This document shows, piece after piece, positions 46,077 through 55,989 of a stretch of DNA of 64,000 nucleotides. Numbering within the stretch: position 1 is the stretch's first letter; each line of letters begins with the position of its first letter. This DNA is from Flavobacterium psychrophilum (lineage in GTDB: Bacteria; Bacteroidota; Bacteroidia; Flavobacteriales; Flavobacteriaceae): positions 1 to 64,000 of the forward strand of contig CAMAQD010000012.1 of the NCBI GenBank assembly GCA_945860385.1, in the 5' to 3' direction. The notes under the pieces are model-generated. The model was not told the DNA's origin. It was given only the letters and a program-made list of their open reading frames with translations, and did not search any database. Both the position numbers and the translations under genes were made by a program.

Positions 46077-49000
46077 TTAATTAGTTATCGACGAATTTGT
46101 TTTGGCTTCTTCTTTTTTGATTATATCCAATTCTGTTTGAGCTTCTGAAACCACATCAGGGAAATCGGTGAAGTTTTTTATAACACTCTCCAAAATATAG
46201 GTTGCTTGAAAACTGTCTTTCAATCCATAGAAATTTTTCGCCATCAAGATTAAACCTTTGGCTCCAAAATATTTGTAACTGGAATAATTCTTGGCCAATT
46301 TTTGAACTACAACATTCGAAGCTTCAAATTTCGCATCTTTATTTTTGAAAAAGGCATCATAATACAAGGCTTCCGCGGCTAATTCTCCTTTGGCAATGGT
46401 TTGCAATTTGGCGTAAGCGGAACGTGCTTTGGTTTCATCTCCTGTTTGAATGGCAGCGCGCGCAATAATAATTTGAGCATCGCTTTTTACGTTATCATCC
46501 GTTTTTGGGTTAGCCAAAACTTTCTCAGCATAAACAACAGAATTGGGATAATCCTTGTTTTCGTAGTATGATTTCATCAAATTAGATTGGGCGAATGTTT
46601 TGTTTTGTGAAACATCCGCTTCGTTTTCCAATCGAGTTAGCGCAGCAATCGCTTTGGATTTATCGTCATTCTTCAGGAAAATTTGCGCCAATCGTGCCAA
46701 GGATTGTTCCGTAAATTCACTTCGGGGCTGTTCAATAACGTATTCATAATTAGGAACTGATTTGGTTTCTTGTGCATCCGAAAAATACAGTTGAGCCAAG
46801 TAGAAATTAGCTTTCAAGGAGTGAATTCCATTTGGAAACTTAGAAACATAACCGCTAAATCCTGAAATAGCTTGCTTGGTATTGTTTTGCAAATATTGTT
46901 TTTCGGCAGCTTCGTAAGTGTCGTTATCCAATTCAGCATCGGTCACGGCAACAAAATCCAGAGTCCGAACCCAAGTGGCGTATTCATCCACTCTTCCGTT
47001 ATCCACATAAATCAATCTTGCTGTGGAAACCGCTTCTAAAGCTTCGGGAGTTTTTGGGAAATCGGCTGCTACTTTCTTGAATTTTACCAAGGCTTGTTCG
47101 TCTTTATCAGCATTATAATACACTAATCCTTGGCGTAAAATTGCTTTCGAAGTATAAGAACCTTTTACAAATTCGGCATTTAAACGATCATAGGTTTTTA
47201 TGGCAAGGTCTTGTTTGTTCTCTGCAACACAGGTATTTCCAAGTTCAAAAAAAGCATCATCACGATAATCTGATTTTGGATATAATTTCAAAAAAGCATT
47301 GAGCTCCTCAATTTTTTTATCGTTTTTAGAAACAAATCCGTAGCAAATGGCTTTTTGAAAATAGGCATAATCTGCGTCTATACTTTTCAATTCGATTACC
47401 TTGTTATACGCTTCGAGAGCAGCGGTATATTTTGAACTCACAAATCGGCAATCGGCCAACCGCAAATAAGAATCGTGAAAACGTACTTTGTCCTCCTTAG
47501 AATTTTCAATTTGGTTTTGGAAATAATTCCCAGCTTGATCGTATTCTTTCAACTTGAAATACGAATAGGCAATATTATAATTAACATTTTTGTATTCAGG
47601 CGATTCTTTGGCGGCAGCCAAACCTTGAAATTGTTTGTAACTCAATGCGGCATTTTTAAAATCGTCCAAAACATATTCGGTTTCGCCTTTCCAGAATGTG
47701 GCACGAGCCGTGAATTTGGCATCTTTTTGTTGGTCTAAAGATTTCTCAAATAATGTTGCCGCTTCCTGATATTTCCCGTCCGTGAATAATTCCAATCCAC
47801 GATAAAAAGTTACTTTTTGGTAAGCTAATTTATTTTCTGGCGATTTGTTCTTTTCCAACAAAATCAAGGCTTCCTTATAATTTTTGGAAGAAATATAGGA
47901 ATCAATCAACAATCTTTCAATCTCCGATTTGTTGGCGTTATTTGGATATTTTTTTATGAAAGCCATCAAAACGGCTGGAGTGCTTTGATAAGAATTCCCA
48001 ATTTCGTAACTCAATTTGGCATAATTTAAACTCGCGTCTTCCTGAATGGCAGCGTCAAAATCCATTTCGGAAGCATTCTTGAAAGCGTTCAAAGCTTGTT
48101 GTTTTTTGTCCAAGTTCAAGTAGCTTTCTCCCAAATGATAATAGGCATTTTGAGCCACAAAATCCTTTCCCGCAATGATTTTATTAAATTGGGAAATGGC
48201 GTTTTCATAATCCTTTTGCTTGTAATAAGCATAACCCAATTGGTAAAAATCGGTATTGTTCCATTTTCCTTTTTTGCCTTTATACAATGCCAAATACGGA
48301 ATGGATTTGTCGTATTGTTTCAAATTGAAATAGCTTTCACCAATGATTTTATTCAATTCCGATTGTTCCAAAGCATTTGATTTTGTCATTGCTTTTGTAC
48401 CTAAATCAATTGCTTTTTGGAAATTCCCCAATTTGAAATTCATATCAGCTTGGTAATACGACAATTTTTCCTTGTATTTTTCTTCGCCTGAAACCTCGTC
48501 AAAATACTTGGTGGCTTGTTTGTAATCGTCGCCTTCATAAGCCATAAATCCCAGATAATACTTGGCTTGGGAACCGTATTCGGCAGAATTCACCACTTTA
48601 TTCAAATAGGTTGTGGCTTCTTTTTTGTTTTTGGAACTAAAAAAACTGTAGCCTTTTTGAAAATTGTATTGGTCGCGCTCGCTGTAACTCAAATTATTCT
48701 CGTCCACTTTTTCGAACCATTGCAAAGCTTGAGGATAATTGCCTTGAGCAAAATAATAATGTGCCACTCCAACATAAGCTTGATTTTGTTTTCTGCTGGT
48801 GGGATAATCTACAACAAATCGTTCCATCAACACATCGGCATTGGCTTGATTGGTTCGAATAGCGCAATTGGCAATATAAAAAGAACAATCGGATTTTAGT
48901 TCTTCATTGGCTGCAGCCGATTTTACTTTTTCGAAAAGTAGCTGGGCCGAAGCATATTGACTGTCATTATACAATGCAATTGCTTTGTCAAAATCTTTCG

Positions 49001-49091
49001 AATCGGAAGTATAAATTGCTGATTTTTGGGCTGAAATAGTTGAAAGACTTATAAAAAAAAGTAGAAATAAGAGCCTTGAAATTTTTTGCAT
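46077..49091 (-). CDS. Large TPR-repeat protein, exported
   Basis: 1004 residues from ATG 49091, giving the signal MQKISRLLFLLFFISLSTIS then AQ; the upstream ATG at 49181 is rejected. The protein is a near-continuous array of tetratricopeptide repeats (for example QLGYAYYKQKDYENAISQFN and LGNTCVAENKQDLAIKTYDR), about 25 or more helical pairs. No enzyme motif. It may be a scaffold in the periplasm or on the outer membrane. TACATTTG at 49112-49119 is a -7 box on this strand. It shares an operon with the barrel gene, divergent from ftsE. Confidence 0.83.
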   Translation of the reverse strand: MQKISRLLFLLFFISLSTISAQKSAIYTSDSKDFDKAIALYNDSQYASAQLLFEKVKSAAANEELKSDCSFYIANCAIRTNQANADVLMERFVVDYPTSRKQNQAYVGVAHYYFAQGNYPQALQWFEKVDENNLSYSERDQYNFQKGYSFFSSKNKKEATTYLNKVVNSAEYGSQAKYYLGFMAYEGDDYKQATKYFDEVSGEEKYKEKLSYYQADMNFKLGNFQKAIDLGTKAMTKSNALEQSELNKIIGESYFNLKQYDKSIPYLALYKGKKGKWNNTDFYQLGYAYYKQKDYENAISQFNKIIAGKDFVAQNAYYHLGESYLNLDKKQQALNAFKNASEMDFDAAIQEDASLNYAKLSYEIGNSYQSTPAVLMAFIKKYPNNANKSEIERLLIDSYISSKNYKEALILLEKNKSPENKLAYQKVTFYRGLELFTDGKYQEAATLFEKSLDQQKDAKFTARATFWKGETEYVLDDFKNAALSYKQFQGLAAAKESPEYKNVNYNIAYSYFKLKEYDQAGNYFQNQIENSKEDKVRFHDSYLRLADCRFVSSKYTAALEAYNKVIELKSIDADYAYFQKAICYGFVSKNDKKIEELNAFLKLYPKSDYRDDAFFELGNTCVAENKQDLAIKTYDRLNAEFVKGSYTSKAILRQGLVYYNADKDEQALVKFKKVAADFPKTPEALEAVSTARLIYVDNGRVDEYATWVRTLDFVAVTDAELDNDTYEAAEKQYLQNNTKQAISGFSGYVSKFPNGIHSLKANFYLAQLYFSDAQETKSVPNYEYVIEQPRSEFTEQSLARLAQIFLKNDDKSKAIAALTRLENEADVSQNKTFAQSNLMKSYYENKDYPNSVVYAEKVLANPKTDDNVKSDAQIIIARAAIQTGDETKARSAYAKLQTIAKGELAAEALYYDAFFKNKDAKFEASNVVVQKLAKNYSSYKYFGAKGLILMAKNFYGLKDSFQATYILESVIKNFTDFPDVVSEAQTELDIIKKEEAKTNSSITN

Positions 49092-49288
49092 TGTTTTTTT
49101 ATTAAAGTAGTCAAATGTATTGTATTCTGAAGGGTATAACGAAATGCTTTTGGGTTTTATTATAAACATCTTTTTTAACAATTTGGAAAATGAAGATTTG
49201 AATTTCTGAAATCTTTTGCATTAGCACAGAATTTATTTTGAATACAATCGTTATCTTGCTACTTTTACCAAATAAAAAAAATTGTCTT

Positions 49289-49972
49289 ATGTCACAATCT
49301 GTATTGTCTTTAAAAAATGTAACCATCGCTCAAGGAGGAAGAATCATCTTATCAAACGTAAATCTTGAGGTTAAACAAGGTGAATTTATTTATATTATTG
49401 GAAAAACAGGTACAGGAAAAAGCAGTTTTATGAAAGCCTTGTATGCCGATTTGCCTTTGGCTGAAGGCGAAGGACAAATAATGGATTTTGATTTGGCTAC
49501 CTTAAAAGAAGATGACATTCCGTATTTGAGAAGAAAAATAGGTTTTGTTTTCCAAGACTTTCAGTTATTGCCGGATCGAAATGTAAAAGACAATTTGCAT
49601 TTTGTACTCAAAGCAACGGGTTGGACAAATGAAATTGATATTCAGCACAAAATTGACGAAGTTTTAGAAAAAGTTGGCGTGAAAGAATATGCGAATAAAA
49701 TGCCTCATCAACTTTCAGGCGGTGAGCAACAGCGCGTGGCGATTGCTCGTGCTTTGCTTAATAATCCCGAAATAATTCTTGCTGACGAACCAACAGGAAA
49801 TCTTGATCCTCAGACCAGTGTTGAAGTTCTTGAGGTTTTAAAAAAAATTAATGCCAACGGCAAAACAGTTATTATGGCTACTCACGACTATGCATTATTG
49901 ATGAAATTCCCTTCTAAAACATTAAAATGTGAGAATATCAGCCTTTTTGAAGTAGTTCAAAAAACGGTGTAA
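49289..49972 (+). CDS. ftsE: Cell-division-type ABC ATPase FtsE
   Basis: 227 residues from ATG 49289. Walker [10 protein letters not shown], signature [16 protein letters not shown], Walker [13 protein letters not shown] and the H-loop ATHDY. FtsE with FtsX drives cell-wall hydrolases at division. There is no ftsX next to it; the gene instead abuts a glycosyltransferase (TAATG overlap), so a partner must be elsewhere or it serves another permease. An ATG at 49238 adds 17 poor residues and is rejected. Confidence 0.87.
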   Translation: MSQSVLSLKNVTIAQGGRIILSNVNLEVKQGEFIYIIGKTGTGKSSFMKALYADLPLAEGEGQIMDFDLATLKEDDIPYLRRKIGFVFQDFQLLPDRNVKDNLHFVLKATGWTNEIDIQHKIDEVLEKVGVKEYANKMPHQLSGGEQQRVAIARALLNNPEIILADEPTGNLDPQTSVEVLEVLKKINANGKTVIMATHDYALLMKFPSKTLKCENISLFEVVQKTV

Positions 49973-50859
49973 TGCTTTCTATACTCATTCCTACCTATAA
50001 TTATAATGTAGTTCCATTGGTTTTGGACTTGCATAAACAATGTTTGGAATGTGAAATTAATTTTGAAATTCTTGTTTTTGATGACGGTTCAAAATTATTT
50101 ACAATTGAAAATCACAAAATAAATAGCCTAAAAAATTGTCGTCTTGAAGTATTAGAAAATAATATTGGCCGAAGCGCCATTAGAAATCTATTGGCCAAAA
50201 AAGCGACATTCAACAATTTACTTTTTCTTGATGCTGATACTATTCCTGTTCATAATCATTTTATAAAAAATTATGTTGCTCAAATAAATGAGGATGAAAA
50301 AGTAGTTTACGGCGGCATAAAATACCAAAAAGAAAAGCCAAAAAAAAGTGAGGTTTTGAGGTGGAAATACGGCATTTCGAGAGAAGCGCTTTCAGTTGAA
50401 CACCGACAAAAAAACCCTTATTTGTCTTTGCTGACCTTAAATTTTTTGATTCATAAAACTGTTTTTGAAAAAGTTTCTTTCAATGAAACTATTCCCAATT
50501 TAAGACACGAAGATACCTTGTTTTCGTATAATTTGAAGCAGCAAAAAATTAAAGTTATACATATTGAAAATCCAGTTTTTCATCTAGGATTAGATGAATT
50601 TGAAGTTGCCATAAAAAAAGAAAACGAATCGATTTTGGGTTTAAAATACCTTATTGACAATAAATTATTACCTATAGATTATGTTCGGCTCTCTGCAATC
50701 GGTGCGAAAATTGATAAACTGAAACTTAATTTTGCTTTTGTGTTATTTTATAAAATGACTCGATTCCTCTTTTTGAAAAATCTATCAAGTGGCAATCCTT
50801 CATTATTTATTTTTGATTTATATCGCCTAGGGAATTTGTGCAAATTAAATTCAAATTAA
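49972..50859 (+). CDS. Glycosyltransferase family 2
   Basis: 295 residues. GT-A fold: N-terminal [17 protein letters not shown], nucleotide-binding D in VFDDGS, NIGRSAIRNLLAKKA and LFLDADTIP as the DXD-like motif, then LRHEDTLFSYNLKQ. No TM segment. Its start overlaps the ftsE stop by one base, and the methyltransferase begins two bases after it. Adds a sugar to a surface glycan; donor unknown. Confidence 0.87.
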   Translation: MLSILIPTYNYNVVPLVLDLHKQCLECEINFEILVFDDGSKLFTIENHKINSLKNCRLEVLENNIGRSAIRNLLAKKATFNNLLFLDADTIPVHNHFIKNYVAQINEDEKVVYGGIKYQKEKPKKSEVLRWKYGISREALSVEHRQKNPYLSLLTLNFLIHKTVFEKVSFNETIPNLRHEDTLFSYNLKQQKIKVIHIENPVFHLGLDEFEVAIKKENESILGLKYLIDNKLLPIDYVRLSAIGAKIDKLKLNFAFVLFYKMTRFLFLKNLSSGNPSLFIFDLYRLGNLCKLNSN

Positions 50860-50861
50860 AT

Positions 50862-51605
50862 ATGTATCTAACTTTCAAAAAAATTATAACTGAAATTGTC
50901 TCAAGAAAATTTCTTTTTGAACAAGAAGAAACTTTGCGAAGTTGGTACTCTGTTTTTTATGCAGGAAATAAATACGAATGCAATATTTGTGGTAAAAATT
51001 TAAGAAAGTTCATTTCATTATCCAACGAAGATTCTCTTTGTCCTAATTGCGGAAGCCTAAAAAGAAACCGAAGATTATGGTCCCTTTTAAAACCCGAATT
51101 ACTAATTCCTAATACCAGCATTTTAGATTTTTCCCCTTCAAGATGTTTGTATCGAAAATTGAAAAAATTGAAAACTATCAACTATAAAAGCACTGACTTG
51201 TCGGGCGATTTCATAGCTGACCATCATTATGATATTACCAATTTAGCAATCGCAGATAATAGTTTAGACTTGGTTATTTGCTATCATATTTTGGAACATA
51301 TTAATGAGGACATAAAAGCAATGGAAGAATTATTTCGGGTGATGAAACCGGGAGGAAAAGGATTGATTCAAACTCCGTTTAAAGATGGCAACATTTATGA
51401 AGATAACTCAATCGTTTCTAACGAAGACCGATTGAAACATTTTGGGCAAGAAGATCACGTGCGAATTTATTCAGTTTCTGGATTGACTCAAAGAATAGAA
51501 AGCTGTGGATTTTTGGTTAAAATAATAGCCGATTCTTCTACAGGAAATAAATATGATTTTGATAAAAAAGAAATAGTCATTTTAGTTACTAAACCCTTAA
51601 ACTGA
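50862..51605 (+). CDS. SAM-dependent methyltransferase with zinc-ribbon N-terminus
   Basis: 247 residues from ATG 50862 (GTG at 50838 rejected). The N-terminus has CNICGKNLRKF and CPNCGSLKRNRR, a four-Cys zinc ribbon. The class I methyltransferase core has ILDFSPSRCLYRKL, a D in STDLSGDFIADHHYDITN, LDLVICYHILEHINED and VMKPGGKGLIQTPF. Acceptor unknown; the neighbours suggest a sugar or glycan. Between two glycosyltransferases on the same strand. Confidence 0.87.
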   Translation: MYLTFKKIITEIVSRKFLFEQEETLRSWYSVFYAGNKYECNICGKNLRKFISLSNEDSLCPNCGSLKRNRRLWSLLKPELLIPNTSILDFSPSRCLYRKLKKLKTINYKSTDLSGDFIADHHYDITNLAIADNSLDLVICYHILEHINEDIKAMEELFRVMKPGGKGLIQTPFKDGNIYEDNSIVSNEDRLKHFGQEDHVRIYSVSGLTQRIESCGFLVKIIADSSTGNKYDFDKKEIVILVTKPLN

Positions 51606-51611
51606 TAAAAA

Positions 51612-52538
51612 ATGCCTTTTTTTTCCATTATAATTCCGCTTTTCAATAAAGAAAACTTTATTGAAAAAACTCTAAAAAGTGTTCTCAATCAGAGCTTTGT
51701 CGATTTTGAAGTGTTGATTATTAATGATGGCTCAACCGATAAAAGCAAAGAAAAAGTATTGGAATTTAAAGACAGTAGAATACACTATTTTTATCAAGAA
51801 AATGGCGGAGTATCTGCAGCTAGAAATTTTGGAATAGCAAAAGCACAGTCGGATTATATCACTTTTATTGATGCTGATGATTATTGGTATCCCAATTTTC
51901 TACAAGAAATGTTTGAAAATATTGGGCGTTTTCCTGAACTAAAAGTATTTTCGGCAGCAATTGAAGTAGAAACGTCAAAGAAAGTTTTCCCATCTAGCTA
52001 TTCGATTTTAAAAACTGATGATTGTCAGATTGTCAATTATTTTGAAGCAAGCTTCAAAGAAACCGCTATTTGTACTTCGTGTGCCGTTTTTCATAAAAGT
52101 ATTTTTGAAAAAACGGGAAACTTTGACATCCAATTAAAAAGCGGTGAAGACACTGATTTGTGGATTAGAATTGGATTAATTTATCCAGTTTTGTTTTCTT
52201 GGAAAATCTTAGCAAGATATATTTATGATGCTCAAAGTCTAACAAAAAATCACAAAACCACCATTAATTCTTTAAATTTCTCCAAATATTCCTTATTAGA
52301 AAGCACGAATACCAATTTGAAAAAATTTCTGGATTTGAATCGTTTTTCATTGGCAATAAAATCAAAAATCATTGGCGACAGTGAGCGTTTTCAAGTTTTT
52401 TACAGAGGAATCGATTTGAAAAATTTGTCTTTAAAAAAAAGAATGTTGTTACAACTCCCTATTTTTCTCTTAAAACCACTTATTAATTTAAAGGCTTTTT
52501 TGGTTACTATAGGACTGAGCAATTCCGTTTTTAAATAG
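51612..52538 (+). CDS. Glycosyltransferase family 2
   Basis: 308 residues. FFSIIIPLFNKENFIEKTLK then VLIINDGSTDKSKE, GGVSAARNFGIAKAQSDYIT and FIDADDYW (DXD). Follows the methyltransferase by six bases. The end overlaps the convergent FdtA gene by 51 bp of coding sequence, so one of the two may have a shorter true end; both frames are clean. Donor unknown. Confidence 0.88.
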   Translation: MPFFSIIIPLFNKENFIEKTLKSVLNQSFVDFEVLIINDGSTDKSKEKVLEFKDSRIHYFYQENGGVSAARNFGIAKAQSDYITFIDADDYWYPNFLQEMFENIGRFPELKVFSAAIEVETSKKVFPSSYSILKTDDCQIVNYFEASFKETAICTSCAVFHKSIFEKTGNFDIQLKSGEDTDLWIRIGLIYPVLFSWKILARYIYDAQSLTKNHKTTINSLNFSKYSLLESTNTNLKKFLDLNRFSLAIKSKIIGDSERFQVFYRGIDLKNLSLKKRMLLQLPIFLLKPLINLKAFLVTIGLSNSVFK

Positions 52539-52928
52539 TTTGAAACTGTCAAAATCCCGAATATAATCGGCTTCATCAAAAACTTCCGAAGCCAAAACCA
52601 AACAAACAGAACCCGACGAGAAATTTTGTAATTCCCTCCAAATTCCTGTTGGAATTAACAGTCCAAAATTGGGTTTATTGAGCGTAACTACCTTTTCAGA
52701 ATCTCCATCTTTTAGTACAACATCAAAACTGCCGCTCAAAGCAACTAAAAGTTGTTGCAAATTTTTATGGGCGTGTCCACCACGAACACTAGCTGTAGGA
52801 ATGTCGTACAAATAATACACTCGTTGTATTTCGAACGGTATAGTACTTCCTTCTATTACTGATAGATTTCCTCTTATATCGTGCGCTTTTGGAACTTCAA
52901 TTAAGTGAACATTATCAATAGTTGTCAT
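52488..52928 (-). CDS. fdtA: dTDP-sugar 3,4-ketoisomerase (FdtA/WxcM-like cupin)
   Basis: 146 residues. Small cupin: HDIRGNLSVIEG, then RVYYLYDIPTASVRGGHAHK with the catalytic His pair (H49, H51 region), LQQLLVALSGSFDVVL and LIPTGIWRELQNFSSGSVCL. FdtA turns dTDP-4-keto-6-deoxyglucose into the 3-keto isomer for 3-amino sugars; QdtA is an equivalent alternative. With the FdtB-type aminotransferase at 57284 it points to Fuc3NAc or Qui3NAc. RmlA/RmlB are not in the window. Two bases before it ends the GT-A gene on the same strand. Confidence 0.87.
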   Translation of the reverse strand: MTTIDNVHLIEVPKAHDIRGNLSVIEGSTIPFEIQRVYYLYDIPTASVRGGHAHKNLQQLLVALSGSFDVVLKDGDSEKVVTLNKPNFGLLIPTGIWRELQNFSSGSVCLVLASEVFDEADYIRDFDSFKLFKNGIAQSYSNQKSL

Positions 52929-52930
52929 TA

Positions 52931-53752
52931 TTATTGTTTTACTAATTCTTTATATTTTCGAATTCCCGACAAACCCGTTTTAAATTTTCCCACACATTCA
53001 TTCCAATCAATATACTCATTTCTGGCAAGAAAAAAGACGTATTTAAGCAACCAAATGTAAGCTAAATTCGCTTTTGTTTTATAAAATAAAGCGGCTCGTG
53101 CCAAAACAATTTTATCTTCACCTTGATTTTCACCCGAAGAAACTAATGGATGAGAAACAATAACAAATGGATAAAATAATGCACTTAACTTAAACATAAT
53201 TACATCCCTCAAAAAAAAATATTCTTCAGCAGTTTCAAAATAAGAACCCAAACCAAAATTTTCATCAAAATGAATACTATTTTCTTTAATGTCTTTTACT
53301 TGGAAAGCTATTTCTATCGAGCTTACATTCCAAATTGTTTTCAGCGTATGAGTAAAAACTTTTTGAGAACTATTTTGAGGTTTATCGATACCTTCACGCT
53401 GGTGATTAAAAGTAATTATTGACGCAGCTGGATTCTGATTGAAAGCCGAAATTATTCCGGTATCGAAGTTTGAAAAATAGACAACATCATCATCGGCTAT
53501 TAAACAAATCTTTTTTGAGGAGTTTTTAATGGCTAAATTTCGACTCTTCGACAATCCCTTTTCCTTGATATTAATGACTCTAACACTTTCGTATTCACTA
53601 TATAAAAGAGATGACGTAGATTGATTAATGACCAAAATATTGAATTTTGAAAAATGTTGAAAAGGAAACATAAGAGCTAAAAAATCAAGATTATTACGGT
53701 TTTTTGTAGCAATTAGTATTTCTAAATCATTTTCTGAAAAAACATTTGTCAT
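52931..53752 (-). CDS. Glycosyltransferase (GT-A like)
   Basis: 273 residues. LEILIATKNRNNLDFLALMF, then INQSTSS..., a D-rich ICLIADDDVVYFSNF (DDD), ASIITFNHQREGI and a C-terminal helical region. GT2-like fold although motifs are weaker than in the neighbours. Just before FdtA on the same strand (two bases), so it is likely the first gene of that two-gene unit. Divergent from the GT at 53796 with a 43-bp gap. Confidence 0.75.
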   Translation of the reverse strand: MTNVFSENDLEILIATKNRNNLDFLALMFPFQHFSKFNILVINQSTSSLLYSEYESVRVINIKEKGLSKSRNLAIKNSSKKICLIADDDVVYFSNFDTGIISAFNQNPAASIITFNHQREGIDKPQNSSQKVFTHTLKTIWNVSSIEIAFQVKDIKENSIHFDENFGLGSYFETAEEYFFLRDVIMFKLSALFYPFVIVSHPLVSSGENQGEDKIVLARAALFYKTKANLAYIWLLKYVFFLARNEYIDWNECVGKFKTGLSGIRKYKELVKQ

Positions 53753-53795
53753 TTTCTTATATATTTACGTAAATATAAATATTTCTAGCAAAAAA

Positions 53796-54935
53796 ATGAA
53801 AATACTTTTAGTTGGCGAATTCAGCAGGTTGCATAATTCATTGAAGGAAGGATTAATAGCCCTAAACAAGGAAGTTCACATTCTTGGAACGGGCGATGAT
53901 TTCAAAGAATTTCCTGTAGATTTTTCGGTAGCTCCCAAGTTTATTTTATCCTCTGCCTTACTAAAATTCATAAATAAAGTGTTTTTTAAATTCTTTAAAA
54001 GTGATTTACAATTATTAGAAAAAGGAATTCGCTTCTGTTTTTTATTGCCAAAATTGAAAAACTATGATGTAGTACAATTAATCAATTCAGATGCTATTGA
54101 AACTTACCCTTTTGCATCTCGTTATTTACTCCGCAAACTCTTTAATCAAAACAAAAAAATAAGCCTGTTAATTTGCGGAGAAGACACTCCAATTATAGAG
54201 TATCTTTTGAAAAATGAAATGAAATATTCCATCTTGAGTCCTTTGTTTGCTGATGAAAAATTAAAAAAAAGCTACAACTATTCTTTAAAATACATCCAAC
54301 CCAATTATAGAAAAACGTTCGATTTTATAAAGGAAAAAACATCTTCGATAATAACTTCAGACTTGGATTATAAAATCCCTATGGAAAAAATGGGATACGA
54401 TTCACAGTTTATACCAAATCCTATAAACACTAACAAAATTACATTTGAACCGCTTAAAATTGAGGATAAAATTATCATTTTTCTGGGTATAAACGAAAGT
54501 AGTTCTGTTAAAAAAGGAAGTGTTTTTTTTGAAAAAGCACTAGAAATTATTAAACAAAAATATCCCAATAAAGTAGAAACTATTGTAACCAGAAGTATTC
54601 CTTACCAACAGTATATTGCAGCTTACGACAAAGCTCACATTTTGCTGGATCAAATTTATGGTTATGATCAAGGATACAATGCGCTGGAAGCAATGGCAAA
54701 AGGCAAAGTTGTTTTTACAGGAGCCGAAAATGAGTTTTATAAAGAGTATAATTTGACCGAAAAAGTAGCCATAAATGCCTTGCCAGATGTAGACTATTTG
54801 GTCAATGAATTGTCGTTCTTAATAGAAAATCCAAACGAAATAATTGCCATTGGAAAACGAGCGAGAATTTTTGTAGAAAAGGAACATAATTATATAAAAA
54901 TCACTGAGAAATATTTAGAGGCTTGGAAGAACTAA
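53796..54935 (+). CDS. Glycosyltransferase (GT-B/GT4-like)
   Basis: 379 residues. GT-B like: MKILLVGEFSRLHNSLKEGL opening, a C-terminal Rossmann half with IIFLGINESSSVKKGSVFFE and the donor-site DQIYGYDQGYNALEAMAKGK (EAMA-type E motif). Glycan assembly. It lies alone on the + strand, its end overlapping the convergent GT2 by four bases. Confidence 0.8.
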   Translation: MKILLVGEFSRLHNSLKEGLIALNKEVHILGTGDDFKEFPVDFSVAPKFILSSALLKFINKVFFKFFKSDLQLLEKGIRFCFLLPKLKNYDVVQLINSDAIETYPFASRYLLRKLFNQNKKISLLICGEDTPIIEYLLKNEMKYSILSPLFADEKLKKSYNYSLKYIQPNYRKTFDFIKEKTSSIITSDLDYKIPMEKMGYDSQFIPNPINTNKITFEPLKIEDKIIIFLGINESSSVKKGSVFFEKALEIIKQKYPNKVETIVTRSIPYQQYIAAYDKAHILLDQIYGYDQGYNALEAMAKGKVVFTGAENEFYKEYNLTEKVAINALPDVDYLVNELSFLIENPNEIIAIGKRARIFVEKEHNYIKITEKYLEAWKN

Positions 54936-55987
54936 AAAAAATGAGATTGTTTTTTTTGCAATCTTTTTGAATACACTTTTGCCAGAATTCTGAAAATAGT
55001 TTCTGTTTTACAAACAAATAGTAATACAAGAAACCTCAACTTAAACTTTTTAATTGCATAATTTCTATTACAATAATAAAAAGAATGGGTTAAATGTTTT
55101 TTATTAAAGTAGGATAAGAATTTTACAATTTCCTCTTTGGCGGATTTTGAATTGAAATCATAAATGAGATGTAAAGCTGTTAACTGCAAATATCTAAGAA
55201 GTAACGAGAATTGAACATCTACAAGATACTTTTTATTAAAATTATTCTCTTCAAGCAAGTAGTACAGCCTCAAAATTGAATTTAAAACATAAAAATTCTT
55301 CTTCGAAAAAGTTTTGGTTATTGCCGTGGGATTGTCTTGTCGGTAATAAAAGATCCCTTCGCAAAAAACCACTTTGTTACTTTTCAAAAACAATTTTCGA
55401 GTGATAAAGTCATCACTATCAAAAGCATCTTCTGGAAAAACTTCCTCAAGCAGCAAACTTGATTTAATTAATGCGAAACCGTGAATATTCCAGTTTAAAG
55501 AGGCTAAACAAGCCTTTTTACCCGATAAAACTACATTTCTACTTCCCTTGAACCCAACGATTCTTTTATTACTTTTTCCTTTTTCGTAATAGTATTCCAT
55601 ATCAGGAAGTACTATTTCGGCGTTAGTTTCAAGTTGTTTTTCGACCATTCTTTCGACAAGATCAGTAGAAAACAGGTCGTCTTGTGAAGAATAAAATATA
55701 AAATCTCCCTTTATTTCTGGCAAAATAAAGTTCCAAGAACAAGCCACCATTCCTCCGCTTTTCTTTACAAAAACTTTAAATCTATCATCCTCATTCTTAA
55801 ATTTATCCAAAATCAAATTACTTCCATCAGTGGAAGAATCGTCTACTAATAACACTTCGATATTCGAGTACGTTTGATTTTTTATTGATGTTAAAGTATC
55901 GGATAAGTATTCTTCGCCATTAAATACAGGTATAAAAATTGTCACCAACAATTCTTGAGATTTAAGAGAATTTGTTTCTTGCATCAT
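54932..55987 (-). CDS. Glycosyltransferase family 2
   Basis: 351 residues. LVTIFIPVFNGEEYLSDTLT, VLLVDDSSTDGSNLILDKF, CSWNFILPEIKGDFIFYSSQ then DDLFS (DXD-like DD), and an extended C-terminal half with basic helices. Last gene of the leftward unit FemAB-FdtB-flippase-GT2; two bases after the flippase. Confidence 0.87.
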   Translation of the reverse strand: MMQETNSLKSQELLVTIFIPVFNGEEYLSDTLTSIKNQTYSNIEVLLVDDSSTDGSNLILDKFKNEDDRFKVFVKKSGGMVACSWNFILPEIKGDFIFYSSQDDLFSTDLVERMVEKQLETNAEIVLPDMEYYYEKGKSNKRIVGFKGSRNVVLSGKKACLASLNWNIHGFALIKSSLLLEEVFPEDAFDSDDFITRKLFLKSNKVVFCEGIFYYRQDNPTAITKTFSKKNFYVLNSILRLYYLLEENNFNKKYLVDVQFSLLLRYLQLTALHLIYDFNSKSAKEEIVKFLSYFNKKHLTHSFYYCNRNYAIKKFKLRFLVLLFVCKTETIFRILAKVYSKRLQKKQSHFF

Positions 55988-55989
55988 CG

